The notes under the pieces: generated by a model
Database searches by the model: none
The model's input: only the letters and a program-made list of their open reading frames with translations
Told to the model about the DNA's origin: nothing
Translations under genes and position numbers: made by a program
Source of the DNA: Lachnospiraceae bacterium
Lineage (GTDB): Bacteria; Bacillota; Clostridia; Lachnospirales; Lachnospiraceae
DNA: 64,000 nucleotides
Assembly: GCA_902363445.1 (NCBI GenBank)
Contig: CABJAB010000002.1
Span: 434,001 to 498,000 of the forward strand
Direction: 5' to 3'
Shown: piece after piece, positions 24,131 to 33,649 of the stretch
Layout: each line of letters begins with the position of its first letter
Position numbering within the stretch: position 1 is the first letter of the stretch

Positions 24131-24180
24131 AAGGAAGAGTTATGGGCAGGAGGCCGTGGCGAAAAAACTTCATAGAAAAA

Positions 24181-24312
24181 AGCGCCATGCCCCTCTGATC
24201 TATGAGGGTAACGAGGAGAAGAGATGATCGAAAATTCGGCGGGTACTCTTCCATGCTCCCTGTGCATGCACATATTGGCAAATATGCCGGTGACGGCAAA
24301 ACAAATTCAATA
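24181..24312 (+). ncRNA. glmS ribozyme (glucosamine-6-phosphate-activated)
   Basis: The leader between the promoter and glmS holds the hallmarks of the glmS ribozyme. AGCGCC at 24181-24186 gives the cleavage site between A24181 and G24182. GTAACGAGGAGAAGAG (near 24208) and TTCGGCGGGTACTCTTCC (near 24235-24252) match the conserved core. Hairpins CATGC/GCATG, CATATT/AATATG and CCG-GTGA-CGG follow. With glucosamine-6-phosphate bound, the RNA cuts itself and the mRNA is degraded, giving feedback on glmS. The 3' limit is approximate. Confidence 0.92.
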
Positions 24313-24372
24313 TGATCAGGGACTTTTCATACAAAAATTACATACACTTGGAATTATAAAGGAGACTTATTT

Positions 24373-26190
24373 ATGTGCGGAATTATTGGCTATACGGGGC
24401 GCCTGGACGCCCTGACTGTCTTACTGGAGGGGCTAGAGCAGTTAGAATACCGCGGATATGACAGTGCCGGCGTCGCGCTTTTATCCAGTGGGAATGACCG
24501 GTTTCTGATGAAAAAAGCCGGGCCCGTAGCTACGTTAAAGGACGCGTGCACCACTGTGGATATTGAATCCCACTGCGGCATCGGCCACACCAGATGGGCT
24601 ACCCATGGCGGAGTAAATGATGTCAATGCCCATCCCCATATTGCCGGCAGGATCACTTTGATTCATAACGGTATCATAGAAAATTATCACAATCTGATCG
24701 ATCGTTTCGGCTTTCGGAACTCTCTGGTATCGGAAACCGATACGGAAGTGGCCGCAAAACTCCTCGACCATTATTATGAAGGGGACCCTTACGCCGCTAT
24801 CCGGAAAACCATCCGGGAGATCACAGGATCCTACGCGTTCTGCATCATGTTTGAGGATATCCATGATCAGATATTCTGTGTCCGGAACATAAGCCCTATG
24901 GTGGCCGCCCATATGGAGGACGGTTCATTTGTAGCCTCTGATGTCACGGCCATCATACCCTATACAAACCGCTACTTCGTGATTCCGGAATACCAGATCG
25001 TCACTCTTCGTCAGGACGGTATCTCTGTACAGGATCTGGATGGAAACCCGGTGGAACCGGAAATCCTTGAGGTGAGCTGGAACGTGGAGGCGGCCAAAAA
25101 GAACGGCTATCCTCATTATATGTTGAAAGAAATCCATGAACAGCCGGAGGCGCTCAGAAATACAATTCTGCCCCGGCTTCGGGATGGAATTCCTGATTTT
25201 TCTGAAGATGAGATTCCCGATGAGCTCTTTTCCTTCTGCGACAAAATCGCCATCGTGGCCTGCGGGACCGCGATGTATGCGGGAATGGTTGGGAAAGCGC
25301 TGATTGAGCCAATCATCAAGATTCCAGTATCCGTAAACGTCGCTTCTGAATTCCGCTATGAGAATCCCTTGGTGGATGACAGGACTCTGGTGATTGTGAT
25401 CTCCCAGTCTGGCGAGACCATCGATACCCTTGCGGCTCTTCGCCTTTCCAAAGAACGCGGCGCAAAAATACTGTCCGTGGTCAATGTCAAGGGTTCCACT
25501 ATCGCGAGGGAAAGCGACTATGTGTTCTACACTCATGCCGGGCCTGAAATCGCTGTGGCGAGTACAAAAGCGTATATGGTACAGCTGGCAAGTCTCTATT
25601 TGATTGGCTGCCGCATGTCGATGGTCCGCGGAAAGTTTTCACAAAAGGATGCCGGTGAGTTTGTATCCCGTCTTCTGGATACGATTCCGGCAGTCCAGAA
25701 AATCCTGGAAAACAAAGCGAAGCTCAAAACAGCCGCCAGTATCCTGGCGAAGGCAAAGGACGCGTTCTTTGTGGGAAGAGGCCTGGACTATGCGTTTTCC
25801 CTGGAAGGTTCCCTGAAGCTAAAGGAAATCTCCTACATCCATGCAGAGGCTTATGCGGCTGGAGAATTAAAGCACGGCACAATCGCCCTGATAGAAGAAA
25901 ACACCCCTGTCATTGCGGTAGCCACTCAAGACCATATTTACGGAAAAACAATTTCCAACATTAAAGAAGTAAAAGCCAGAGGCGCGTTTGTTATTCTGAT
26001 CACCAAACAGCATGCGGAAATAACCGATGATATCTGCGACATGCATTTTTCGGTCCCAGTGCCTCATGACCGGTTTACGGTATTTCCGGTTGCCGTGATT
26101 TTGCAGCTCCTGGCCTATTATACTTCTGATATGAAAGGCCTCAATGTGGATAAACCGAGGAATCTGGCTAAATCTGTAACGGTAGAATAA
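24373..26190 (+). CDS. glmS: Glutamine-fructose-6-phosphate aminotransferase
   Basis: A 605-residue enzyme that makes glucosamine-6-phosphate from fructose-6-phosphate and glutamine, the first step to UDP-GlcNAc. The N-terminal glutaminase domain starts MCGIIGYTG with nucleophile Cys2 and has HTRWATHGG near 74. Two SIS sugar-binding domains follow (~285-420 and ~455-600), with the SQSGETIDT motif near 346 and the C-terminal KSVTVE. Full length. AAAGGAGACTTATTT precedes the ATG. Expression should be controlled by the ribozyme in its leader. Confidence 0.98.
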   Translation: MCGIIGYTGRLDALTVLLEGLEQLEYRGYDSAGVALLSSGNDRFLMKKAGPVATLKDACTTVDIESHCGIGHTRWATHGGVNDVNAHPHIAGRITLIHNGIIENYHNLIDRFGFRNSLVSETDTEVAAKLLDHYYEGDPYAAIRKTIREITGSYAFCIMFEDIHDQIFCVRNISPMVAAHMEDGSFVASDVTAIIPYTNRYFVIPEYQIVTLRQDGISVQDLDGNPVEPEILEVSWNVEAAKKNGYPHYMLKEIHEQPEALRNTILPRLRDGIPDFSEDEIPDELFSFCDKIAIVACGTAMYAGMVGKALIEPIIKIPVSVNVASEFRYENPLVDDRTLVIVISQSGETIDTLAALRLSKERGAKILSVVNVKGSTIARESDYVFYTHAGPEIAVASTKAYMVQLASLYLIGCRMSMVRGKFSQKDAGEFVSRLLDTIPAVQKILENKAKLKTAASILAKAKDAFFVGRGLDYAFSLEGSLKLKEISYIHAEAYAAGELKHGTIALIEENTPVIAVATQDHIYGKTISNIKEVKARGAFVILITKQHAEITDDICDMHFSVPVPHDRFTVFPVAVILQLLAYYTSDMKGLNVDKPRNLAKSVTVE

Positions 26191-26226
26191 AAATGTTACT
26201 AAAAGAAAAAATGCTTTTGATACATC

Positions 26227-26270
26227 AGCTCCCCTGCCCTTCAATCTTGAGGGGCAGGGGAGCTTTTTTT
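26227..26270 (+). terminator. Terminator after glmS
   Basis: AGCTCCCCTGCCC (26227-26239) pairs with GGGCAGGGGAGCT (26252-26264), a perfect 13-bp GC-rich stem, then a seven-T run. The GH32 gene converges on it. Confidence 0.95.
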
Positions 26271-26277
26271 GTATCGT

Positions 26278-29200
26278 TTATTTACTTCTTTTTCTCTTGA
26301 ACGCCGCTGTCACAAGGGCGACGGCTGCGAGCATCATGATAACGAGCACCGGTACGATTGCAGTCGCATCGCCGGTCGGTACGCTTCCCTTCCCGTCCGC
26401 CGAGCCTACTGTCGGGTTCGAAGGGTTCGAAGGATTAGTAGGTTTGGCCGACTTCGTAGGATCTTTGGGATCCGCCGGCTTTGTCGGATCTGTAGGCTTT
26501 GCCGGGTCTGTAGGTTTTGCCGGGTCTGTAGGTTTTGCCGGGTCTGTAGGTTTTGTCGAATCTGTAGGGTCTGTTGGATCCGTAGGCTTTGTTGGATCTG
26601 TTGGATCTGTTGTCTTCTCTTCCCTGGTCACAACAATCGTATAGACTGTTTCCCCATCCCAGGACTTTGTAGCCACCGTAATCGTATTCTCACCTGCTGC
26701 AAGAGCGATTTCATCAGAAGCTGCGCCATTTGCCGCTGCTTTTCCATTTACTAGAATTTCCACACCTACATCACTCACAGGTGTTACCTGAATCTTTTCC
26801 AACGCATTTTCTACCGTCACTTCATATTTCAAAACCTTCGGATCAAACGCAGGTGACAAAGTACCAGAGGAAACGTTTAAATCCTTAAGCCCGGATACAC
26901 CTGTTACATAAAAATCATTTATGATGGATGTGCTCTTGAAACCGATTACGCCGACATGGCCTCCGGAATAAGTCGCATTTTTCTCTTTCACACCATCAAA
27001 GATGGTATGGCCATCCATGATATAGGTCAGTTTCCCGTCCACATAACTCATCTCAATATGATGTTTTTTGCCGATTTCCGGCCGGAAGGTATCATCAAAT
27101 TTCGCGATCGCGTGATTGCTTGCATCGCCTCTGTAAGGAAACTCAGTCCAGCGGAACTGCTGTCCCATATTATCAGTACCAAAGTCAAAATTCACCATAT
27201 AAGAGTTGCTGCCCGGATTGTCTCCTGCGTTAAAGATAACACCAAACGCAGTACCATCCAGCACGGTTACGTCAAACTCAAGCTTAAAACCATCTTCAAA
27301 CGTCTCTTTACCGATTGCAAATACATCGCCTCCGGTGCTGACCCCCTGATAGCCTTCCGGAACCAGAGTCCAGTTTCCGCTCCCTGAAACACTCCAGTCC
27401 GTGATATTCGTGCTGAAAGGGTTTTCCATGGCATTCATAGTTACCGATTTTGCCAGGCTTCCGTCTTTCGTCGCCGCCGTCACTATAAAACTGCCGACCG
27501 ATACTGCCTTAAGGGTAATGGAAACATCATCCTGCGCCACGATCTCCACCGCGCCGCTGGGATCTTTCACTGTCCAGTCCACCGCCTGGGAAGCCGTATC
27601 AGGAGCCACTCTGGAATATATTGTGAACTCTTCTCCTGTTGTAATGGTTTTTCCTTCCTCTACGCTGAGATAAACCTCTGCAGGAGTCGTTTCTCCGGAA
27701 GCTTCCTCTCTCCAGATACCGGCAAGCGGATAAATAACCAGATCGCCTGTGGTGCTGCCGCCTGTCGAATAAGCTTCCATACCGATTCCTGCATAGTTGG
27801 GGAATACAAGCACGGAGCCGTAAACCTGCCCGTGGTTTGGAATCACCTCAATGGAACCCTTATCCACAAAGATACTTAAATCAACAGAACCATCGTCGTT
27901 CTTACGAAGATTATAATTATAGATTCCATTAAAGCTTCCTCCTCCGGCAGCCGATGCTTTGCTGCTGTCCAGAGTAAGGACGCCGGTCTGAGGATTATAT
28001 TTCACGATCATTTCCTGGTTAGTCCCCTGCAACAGTTTAAAGCCGACTTCTGTAACACTGTCTTCCGGCTCCAAATGGGCCGCCAATTCAAACTGGTCGC
28101 TGCGGCAGCCTTCCAGAATGTTGGCGCCGTCCGCTTTAATTATAACATCTTTTCCTTCAAAAATAGGCTTTTGTCTTAGCTGCTCGTATTCTTTTACAGG
28201 CTCCTGATACAGACGGATACCTTCGGAGGTCGTTTTTAAGGATACATCATAACACAGAGTATAGGTGCCGTTCCATCCTTCTGTAGGCGCGTTGAAAATC
28301 CTCCCCCAGCTTGCCATCCAGCCTATCATGACCACACGGCCCTCCGGGCCTTTCTTGAAGCTTACCGCCGCGTAAGAATCCGTTCCGGGAATGGTCAGCC
28401 TTCTGCTTCCAGATTCGTCCGGCACGAAGCACCAGCTCATCTTTCCATCCACTTCTCTCTGCTCCAGGTCACCGATGATATACCACTCTCCGGCTCCGGT
28501 ATAGACCCACTTAATGTTATTTTTATCACCGTCCACCGGCAGAGGGAATAAATCGGGACACTCGGAATGTATTTCCCCTACGCCGGAGGGACGGTACGCT
28601 GCATCTCCGCCATAAGCGCTTTCAAAGGTCCAGTCTAAAAGATTATCGGAAGAATAAATACGAAGGGGGCCGCCGGCCACTGTCATCAGGTATTTACCCG
28701 CTTGTTCACACCAGAATACATTGGGATCCCGGAAGGCGCCGTCACGGAGCGGATCATCCTTCTCTACCGTTAAAATCGGATTTTTATCATACTTTGTCCA
28801 GGTAAGGCCGCCGTCCGCGGAGTACGCAATGCTTTGATTCTGTCCGCCTTTCATATGGGTAAAGAACGCCAGCAGATTATTCGCACTGGGACCCTCAAAC
28901 AGACCGGATTTGTTTTCCGGATCATCCACGGTACTGCCGGACCAGATGGAACCTAGTTCGTCGGGAGCCAAAGCTACAGGGACCTCTTCCCAGTGCACCA
29001 AATCATCGGATACAGCGTGTCCCCAATGTTTCGCGTAGTCATCATGGATTGTCGTTAACGGAATATACTGATAAAACAAATGCCACTGGTTGTTATAATA
29101 AATCAGGCCGTTGGGATCGTTGATCCAGCCCTCCAGAGGAGAGAAATGATACTGGTCCCTCCAGGACTCGGTCATAAAGTTTTCAGGACTTTCCTTTCTG

Positions 29201-31821
29201 TAAATGGACACGGTTACATTAAACTCCGTTCCTTTTACATTATCCACTAGTTTGACAGGGATGATTTGTTTCCCCACCATAAGAGGTACATCCACGTATA
29301 CACCATTCTCTGCCTCTGTCCCATTGATGGTCAGTGTTACATCTTCGCCTGTAAAGTCGGCGGCGATTCTTGCCACTTCCTGGGTATGATCAACCGCCAG
29401 CACACTGTAATCCGTATCCAGCCTGCTGAACTCCGGCGTCAGCCTGCTTCCTTCCACACGTACATCCGTAATTTCCGCTAATTCTTTGGTTTCCGTTTTT
29501 GTAACCATTGTGTTCTGGAAATATGCCGTACCGTCGATACGCATCCCCAGGTAACCGCCCTGATATCCTGGCAGATAGAACTGATGGACCAGCTTTCCAT
29601 CAATATACGCCCAGAAATAGTCATTATTTATTTCTATCTTCAAATGATAATCTTCCTTATTCATCTCAAACAGATCCGTTTCTGTCAAACTGCCGGAATG
29701 ATCGTCGCTGAAGAAAGTGTCCCCTGCGCCGGTATTATACTTCCAGAATCTGGTATCTTTGTCCCACCAGTTTCCGCCGCCGCCGGTGCGGTTCATATAA
29801 AAGACGTAAGCATCATCTTTGGCATCCGGATTCTTTGCTCCAAACATCAGCCCCAGACAGTCTCCGCTCACATACTTTACGTCAGTTTCATAAACAAAGG
29901 AATCATCCGGGCCCATGTAAACATCACTCATCAGATAAGATTCTCCGCCGGCATTTACGCGAAGGCCGTACTCATCATAAGTAATGACATTGCCAATGGC
30001 TGTCATACCGTCCTTATTCATACTGGTATTCCAGCTCTCAGGACCGCCCTGCTCTGTTTTCAGCTCCAATACATAGGTGTTTTGGAAGGTAACAGTAGAA
30101 TGTTCCCCTGCGCCGATAGCCAGATACCCGGGATTATACCAATCCTTCAGCGCGCCTGTACACGCCAACTCACCGTCAATATACAGACTGCATAAATTGC
30201 CGTCTACTTCAGCTCTCATATGATAACTGTCCTTGCCAAGCTCATACAAAGACTCATTCGTATTTTCGCATACAAGAGACCAGCCATGGCCATAACAAAA
30301 AACCTTTGTCTCCCGTGGGTTATTTCGGTCTAATTTGAATACAAAACCATTTTCTAACGAATCCGCGCCGGGCGCGCCGATAATCAGATTTGCCACATTG
30401 CCGTCCTGGAAGATAACGTCAGACTCAAATTTAAATCGTTCGCCAGAAAGAGTGGAACTGCCTGCAAAGGCGTCATTTTCTCCCGGAATATTAGCATAGA
30501 TAAGCTTGTAACCGTCATCGGTGTACTCAAAATCCGCCTTGATGGGAGTGATACCCTCAAGGTTGGTATTCCATAAGACCTCTTTCCCTTCACTGAAATA
30601 AGTATTCTGGAGTACAACGCTGCCATATGTACCATTTTCTTCCGAGGTACCTATGCCAAAATGGCCGTCTGCATACCAAGCCGGAAGTTCTCCGGCACAA
30701 GCCAGCACATCGTCAACATACCCCATACAGGAATTTTTATTTACATTTACCACCAGCTTAAGGTGATAGCTTTCTTTTCCCAGCTCGAAGCTGCCGCAGT
30801 TCGGTGCGAATGTCGGGAATCCATAGCCATAAGCGAACATTTTCGTCTCGGCCGGATTGTTCCGGTTAAATTTGAACAGACAGGAAACCTCCTGCTTGTC
30901 AGTATTCTGTGCGCCAAATACCAAGTCCGCTACCTCGCCGTCCTTGAAGAAAACATCAGTCTCATAGACGAAGCTGCCGTTCGACATGGTATCACTGATT
31001 ATCATAGCGTCTCTCTTGCCATTGTCTTTATCCGGAGTCACCCAGATACCGTCCTCTGTAAAATCAGATTTGGCATCCACGATATGTCTGCCTACCAGGT
31101 TTGTTTTCCAGGTATCTTCCTTTTCTCCTTCTGCTTTCTGTTTAAAGTATGTATTCTGGAAAACGGCAGAAGTTCCTTCTGCTGTTGCCACGCCAATATA
31201 TCCCATTTTGTAGTATTCGGAAATATCGCCGGAAGCAACCAAAACACCATCTACATAACAGGTACATAAGTTGTCCTCTACAACGGCTTTCAGGTGATAA
31301 GTATCTTTTGCATATTCAAACGCGTCCCCATTGTTTGCTCCAAGCTCGGGAAATCCCTTTTCAAAACTATAATAAAAGAGCTTTGTCTCATTCTTTCGTT
31401 CTTCTCTTCTGTCCAGTTTGAACACGACAGAACTTTCCAGAGGATGCTCTGCACCCAAATCAGTGAGCTCAGAACCAAAAATCAGATTGGCCACATCGCC
31501 GCTTCGGAATGTCACATCTGTCTCAAAAATAAAATTCCCTTCTTTTTTAACAGATGTCATTGCCGCCGCGTCACCGCCGCCTTCCACCAAAAGGCCTCCG
31601 TCCACATAAGTAAGCTCGGAACCAACCGCCTGAACCCCCTCCAGGTCCGTGTTCCACTGTCCTGCATCCTTTTCGTCAAGCGCCGCCTGAACCGGAAGTG
31701 CGAGCAGCAAATTCGCCGCCGCCATCCAAAGAGCCAGAAATATGGCCGCACTCTTCTTAAACCACCGTTTTTTGGATTTCATGCCTTTCCCTCTCTTTCC
31801 CATACCCCTGATTTTTTTCAT
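26278..31821 (-). CDS. Large secreted wall-anchored GH32 fructan hydrolase
   Basis: A 1847-residue protein. A signal peptide (to ~47, ending PVQAA) is followed by four ~180-residue lectin-like domains starting near 56, 237, 416 and 596, each with the pattern WNT(N/D)L, FVYETDV, VANLIFG and FKLDRNNP. A cadherin-like strand region follows near 780. GH32 catalytic residues appear in WINDPNG (near 898), FRDPNVF (near 1030) and ECPDLF (near 1087), so it should cleave inulin, levan or fructo-oligosaccharides. Then come an Ig-like domain (~1375-1450), a fifth lectin-like domain (~1470-1650), a cadherin-like beta-sandwich, a Pro-rich spacer of PTDP repeats (~1737-1797), and the anchor SVPTGD, a hydrophobic helix and KRKRSK. 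M14 (31782) has a better ribosome site and is an alternative start. It is a lone gene with no transporter alongside. Confidence 0.92.
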   Translation of the reverse strand: MKKIRGMGKRGKGMKSKKRWFKKSAAIFLALWMAAANLLLALPVQAALDEKDAGQWNTDLEGVQAVGSELTYVDGGLLVEGGGDAAAMTSVKKEGNFIFETDVTFRSGDVANLIFGSELTDLGAEHPLESSVVFKLDRREERKNETKLFYYSFEKGFPELGANNGDAFEYAKDTYHLKAVVEDNLCTCYVDGVLVASGDISEYYKMGYIGVATAEGTSAVFQNTYFKQKAEGEKEDTWKTNLVGRHIVDAKSDFTEDGIWVTPDKDNGKRDAMIISDTMSNGSFVYETDVFFKDGEVADLVFGAQNTDKQEVSCLFKFNRNNPAETKMFAYGYGFPTFAPNCGSFELGKESYHLKLVVNVNKNSCMGYVDDVLACAGELPAWYADGHFGIGTSEENGTYGSVVLQNTYFSEGKEVLWNTNLEGITPIKADFEYTDDGYKLIYANIPGENDAFAGSSTLSGERFKFESDVIFQDGNVANLIIGAPGADSLENGFVFKLDRNNPRETKVFCYGHGWSLVCENTNESLYELGKDSYHMRAEVDGNLCSLYIDGELACTGALKDWYNPGYLAIGAGEHSTVTFQNTYVLELKTEQGGPESWNTSMNKDGMTAIGNVITYDEYGLRVNAGGESYLMSDVYMGPDDSFVYETDVKYVSGDCLGLMFGAKNPDAKDDAYVFYMNRTGGGGNWWDKDTRFWKYNTGAGDTFFSDDHSGSLTETDLFEMNKEDYHLKIEINNDYFWAYIDGKLVHQFYLPGYQGGYLGMRIDGTAYFQNTMVTKTETKELAEITDVRVEGSRLTPEFSRLDTDYSVLAVDHTQEVARIAADFTGEDVTLTINGTEAENGVYVDVPLMVGKQIIPVKLVDNVKGTEFNVTVSIYRKESPENFMTESWRDQYHFSPLEGWINDPNGLIYYNNQWHLFYQYIPLTTIHDDYAKHWGHAVSDDLVHWEEVPVALAPDELGSIWSGSTVDDPENKSGLFEGPSANNLLAFFTHMKGGQNQSIAYSADGGLTWTKYDKNPILTVEKDDPLRDGAFRDPNVFWCEQAGKYLMTVAGGPLRIYSSDNLLDWTFESAYGGDAAYRPSGVGEIHSECPDLFPLPVDGDKNNIKWVYTGAGEWYIIGDLEQREVDGKMSWCFVPDESGSRRLTIPGTDSYAAVSFKKGPEGRVVMIGWMASWGRIFNAPTEGWNGTYTLCYDVSLKTTSEGIRLYQEPVKEYEQLRQKPIFEGKDVIIKADGANILEGCRSDQFELAAHLEPEDSVTEVGFKLLQGTNQEMIVKYNPQTGVLTLDSSKASAAGGGSFNGIYNYNLRKNDDGSVDLSIFVDKGSIEVIPNHGQVYGSVLVFPNYAGIGMEAYSTGGSTTGDLVIYPLAGIWREEASGETTPAEVYLSVEEGKTITTGEEFTIYSRVAPDTASQAVDWTVKDPSGAVEIVAQDDVSITLKAVSVGSFIVTAATKDGSLAKSVTMNAMENPFSTNITDWSVSGSGNWTLVPEGYQGVSTGGDVFAIGKETFEDGFKLEFDVTVLDGTAFGVIFNAGDNPGSNSYMVNFDFGTDNMGQQFRWTEFPYRGDASNHAIAKFDDTFRPEIGKKHHIEMSYVDGKLTYIMDGHTIFDGVKEKNATYSGGHVGVIGFKSTSIINDFYVTGVSGLKDLNVSSGTLSPAFDPKVLKYEVTVENALEKIQVTPVSDVGVEILVNGKAAANGAASDEIALAAGENTITVATKSWDGETVYTIVVTREEKTTDPTDPTKPTDPTDPTDSTKPTDPAKPTDPAKPTDPAKPTDPTKPADPKDPTKSAKPTNPSNPSNPTVGSADGKGSVPTGDATAIVPVLVIMMLAAVALVTAAFKRKRSK
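26501..26554. repeat. 18-bp tandem repeat in the Pro-rich spacer
   Basis: Three perfect copies of GCCGGGTCTGTAGGTTTT, with diverged copies on both sides to about 26450-26607. Each encodes KPTDPA on the - strand. Because 18 is a multiple of 3, copy-number changes alter the spacer length without breaking the frame, as in wall spacers of Gram-positive surface proteins. Confidence 0.9.
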
Positions 31822-31831
31822 TGATCATACC

Positions 31832-31843
31832 TTTACATGTAAA
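31832..31843. promoter_or_regulatory. Perfect palindrome upstream of the GH32 gene
   Basis: TTTACATGTAAA is a perfect 12-bp palindrome in the short 5' UTR, between the putative promoter and the ribosome site. It could be an operator for a sugar-responsive regulator. No regulator gene is in the window. Confidence 0.4.
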
Positions 31844-31867
31844 TAATATTAACAATGAATTACTTGG

Positions 31868-31897
31868 ATTATATAGCTTGCTACTCATTTGCGTCAA
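31868..31897 (-). promoter_or_regulatory. Promoter of the GH32 gene
   Basis: On the - strand TTGACG (31892-31897), 18 bp, TATAAT (31868-31873), about 47 bp upstream of the ATG. Confidence 0.75.
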
Positions 31898-31991
31898 CTA
31901 TATCCGGATTTTATTATTATTTTCTACACTTTAACCAAATTTCTCCCCTTAATCTTATTATTTATTTTATAATGAACTAATGACAAAAACT

Positions 31992-32021
31992 AAGAGCCGG
32001 CAGAAACAACTGCCGGCTCTT
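31992..32021. terminator. Terminator downstream of the cytidylate kinase-like gene
   Basis: AAGAGCCGGCAG and CTGCCGGCTCTT form a perfect 12-bp stem with a 6-base AAACAA loop. It ends the - strand sepF-rluD-kinase region and lies upstream of the GH32 gene. T-rich flank on both strands. Confidence 0.9.
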
Positions 32022-32040
32022 TTATATCTTAATGCTTGAT

Positions 32041-32673
32041 TTATTTTCTATTTGCTTTTTTTACATCCACAAAGTTCATGATGACATCCACCGCCCCGTC
32101 AAATCCTACCGCACTCCTGTTGATGCAGAGGTCGTAGCTCTTCGCGCTCCCCCACTTTTTATTGGCATAATAATTATAATAAGACGCGCGTTTTTTATCA
32201 GTCTTTGTGATAAAATCCTTAATCTTGGACGGTTCAATATGATAATGCTCTTTCAGATACTCCACTTTGTCGTCATAAGCCGCCGTGGTAAATACGGAAA
32301 CCATATTCGGATATTCCGCGAGAGCATAATCGGCACAGCGCCCTACGATCACACAGGATTCCTGCTCTGCCAGTTTCTTGATAGTATCAAACTGAGCAAG
32401 AAATACCTTTTGGTTCAAGGGCATATCCACAAAATTGGAAGGATTATAGCTCATGGAATAGGTATCCATGACCAGTGAATATAAAAAGCTGTTGGTGGGC
32501 TTTTCATCATGATGTTCAAAGATTTCTTCACACAGCCCGCTGTTCTTTGCGGATAGTGCAAGCAGTTCCTTATCGTAACATCTGACTCCAAGGCGCTCTG
32601 CCAGCTTCTGTCCGATGAATCTTCCGCCGCTTCCGCATTCTCTTCCGATGGTAATCACTAGATTTCCATGCAT
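32041..32673 (-). CDS. Cytidylate kinase-like family protein
   Basis: A 210-residue P-loop kinase of the AAA_26/cytidylate-kinase-like family. The N-terminus ITIGRECGSGGRFIG (near residues 8-22) holds the nucleotide-binding loop in its GxGGxxI form. A SCVIVGRCADYAL segment near 108 is also typical. The true substrate of this family is not established; it differs from Cmk, which is about the same length. AGAGGAGCTGAATGCT precedes the start. It lies 64 bp after rluD and has a possible promoter there, so it may be transcribed both alone and with rluD. Confidence 0.82.
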   Translation of the reverse strand: MHGNLVITIGRECGSGGRFIGQKLAERLGVRCYDKELLALSAKNSGLCEEIFEHHDEKPTNSFLYSLVMDTYSMSYNPSNFVDMPLNQKVFLAQFDTIKKLAEQESCVIVGRCADYALAEYPNMVSVFTTAAYDDKVEYLKEHYHIEPSKIKDFITKTDKKRASYYNYYANKKWGSAKSYDLCINRSAVGFDGAVDVIMNFVDVKKANRK

Positions 32674-32696
32674 AGCATTCAGCTCCTCTCATCCTT

Positions 32697-32726
32697 AAGA
32701 TAGTTATATTATACTATATTTGTCAA
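32697..32726 (-). promoter_or_regulatory. Candidate promoter of the cytidylate kinase-like gene
   Basis: On the - strand TTGACA (32721-32726), 18 bp, TATCTT (32697-32702). The AT-rich spacer also holds TATAAT (32708-32713), which lacks a matching -35. Confidence 0.45.
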
Positions 32727-32737
32727 AGAAAGTATAG

Positions 32738-33649
32738 TTATATACGCAATTTCACCAATAATTTTTCAAAATACTCCGGTAATGGAGCCTCAAATTCCAG
32801 ATATTTCCCTGTCCTCGGGTGAATAAAACCGAGAACTTTTGCGTGAAGTGTCTGGCCCTCAAGAGAAATCGGAGATTTCGAAGGTCCATAGACCGTATCA
32901 CCCAGCAGAGGATGATGGATGGATGCCATATGGACACGAATCTGATGGGTGCGGCCGGTCTCCAGCCGGCATTCGATATAAGTGTATTTCTTAAGCGGCT
33001 CCAATATGTGATAATGAGTAACCGCCTCTTTTCCACTCTTTGAGTTCACCGCCATTTTCATTCGGTCATTGGGATTCCTTCCGATGGGGGCGTCCACTGT
33101 GCCGTCTTCTCTGATCTCACCGTGGACTATGGCATGATAACGCCTGTTAATGGAATGGACCCTCAGCTGTTCCGCAATAGCCGCATGGGAAAAATCATTT
33201 TTACACACCAGCAAAAGCCCGGTTGTATCCCGGTCGATCCTGTGGACGATGCCGGGGCGGAGCACTCCGTTTATTCCGGACAGATTGCCTCTGCAGTGAT
33301 TCAAAAGGCCGTTGACCAGTGTGTGCGATTCATGTCCTGCGGCAGGATGTACCACCATGCCTTTCGGCTTATCAACAATGAGCAGGTCATCATCTTCATA
33401 GACGATATTCAGTTCCATCGGCTCTGCTTCTACTTCCAGCTCCTTCGGCTCCGGGACGGATACCTCGATTTCATTTCCCGCCCGAACCTTGTAATTGCCC
33501 TTTACAGCCTTTTTATCGACTTGGACCCGGGATTCCTCAATCAGCTTCTTTAAATAACTTCTGGAGGGCATTTCCGGCTTTTCAGACAGAAATTTATCCA
33601 GCCTTTTTCCTGCGTCCTCTCCTGCCGCTCTGTAAGAGAAAAGGGTCAT
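32738..33649 (-). CDS. rluD: RluA-family 23S rRNA pseudouridine synthase
   Basis: A 303-residue enzyme. Residues ~10-75 are an S4 RNA-binding domain (AGKRLDKFLSEK, PSRSYLKKLI), the rest the RluA/RluD catalytic fold with the active Asp in HRIDRDTTGLLL near 137. It should form pseudouridines in helix 69 of 23S rRNA or an equivalent site; the exact target is inferred from the family. It overlaps lspA by 4 bp, the classical lspA-rluD order of Firmicutes, and so is translationally coupled. Confidence 0.92.
   Translation of the reverse strand: MTLFSYRAAGEDAGKRLDKFLSEKPEMPSRSYLKKLIEESRVQVDKKAVKGNYKVRAGNEIEVSVPEPKELEVEAEPMELNIVYEDDDLLIVDKPKGMVVHPAAGHESHTLVNGLLNHCRGNLSGINGVLRPGIVHRIDRDTTGLLLVCKNDFSHAAIAEQLRVHSINRRYHAIVHGEIREDGTVDAPIGRNPNDRMKMAVNSKSGKEAVTHYHILEPLKKYTYIECRLETGRTHQIRVHMASIHHPLLGDTVYGPSKSPISLEGQTLHAKVLGFIHPRTGKYLEFEAPLPEYFEKLLVKLRI

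Noticed and set aside
26447..26607. Possible CRISPR array
   Set aside because: Direct 18-bp units without spacers, in frame inside a surface-protein gene, and no cas genes nearby.
26269..26754. + strand ORFs with repeated short motifs at the end of the GH32 gene
   Set aside because: They translate the complement of the Pro-rich 18-bp repeat; not independent genes.
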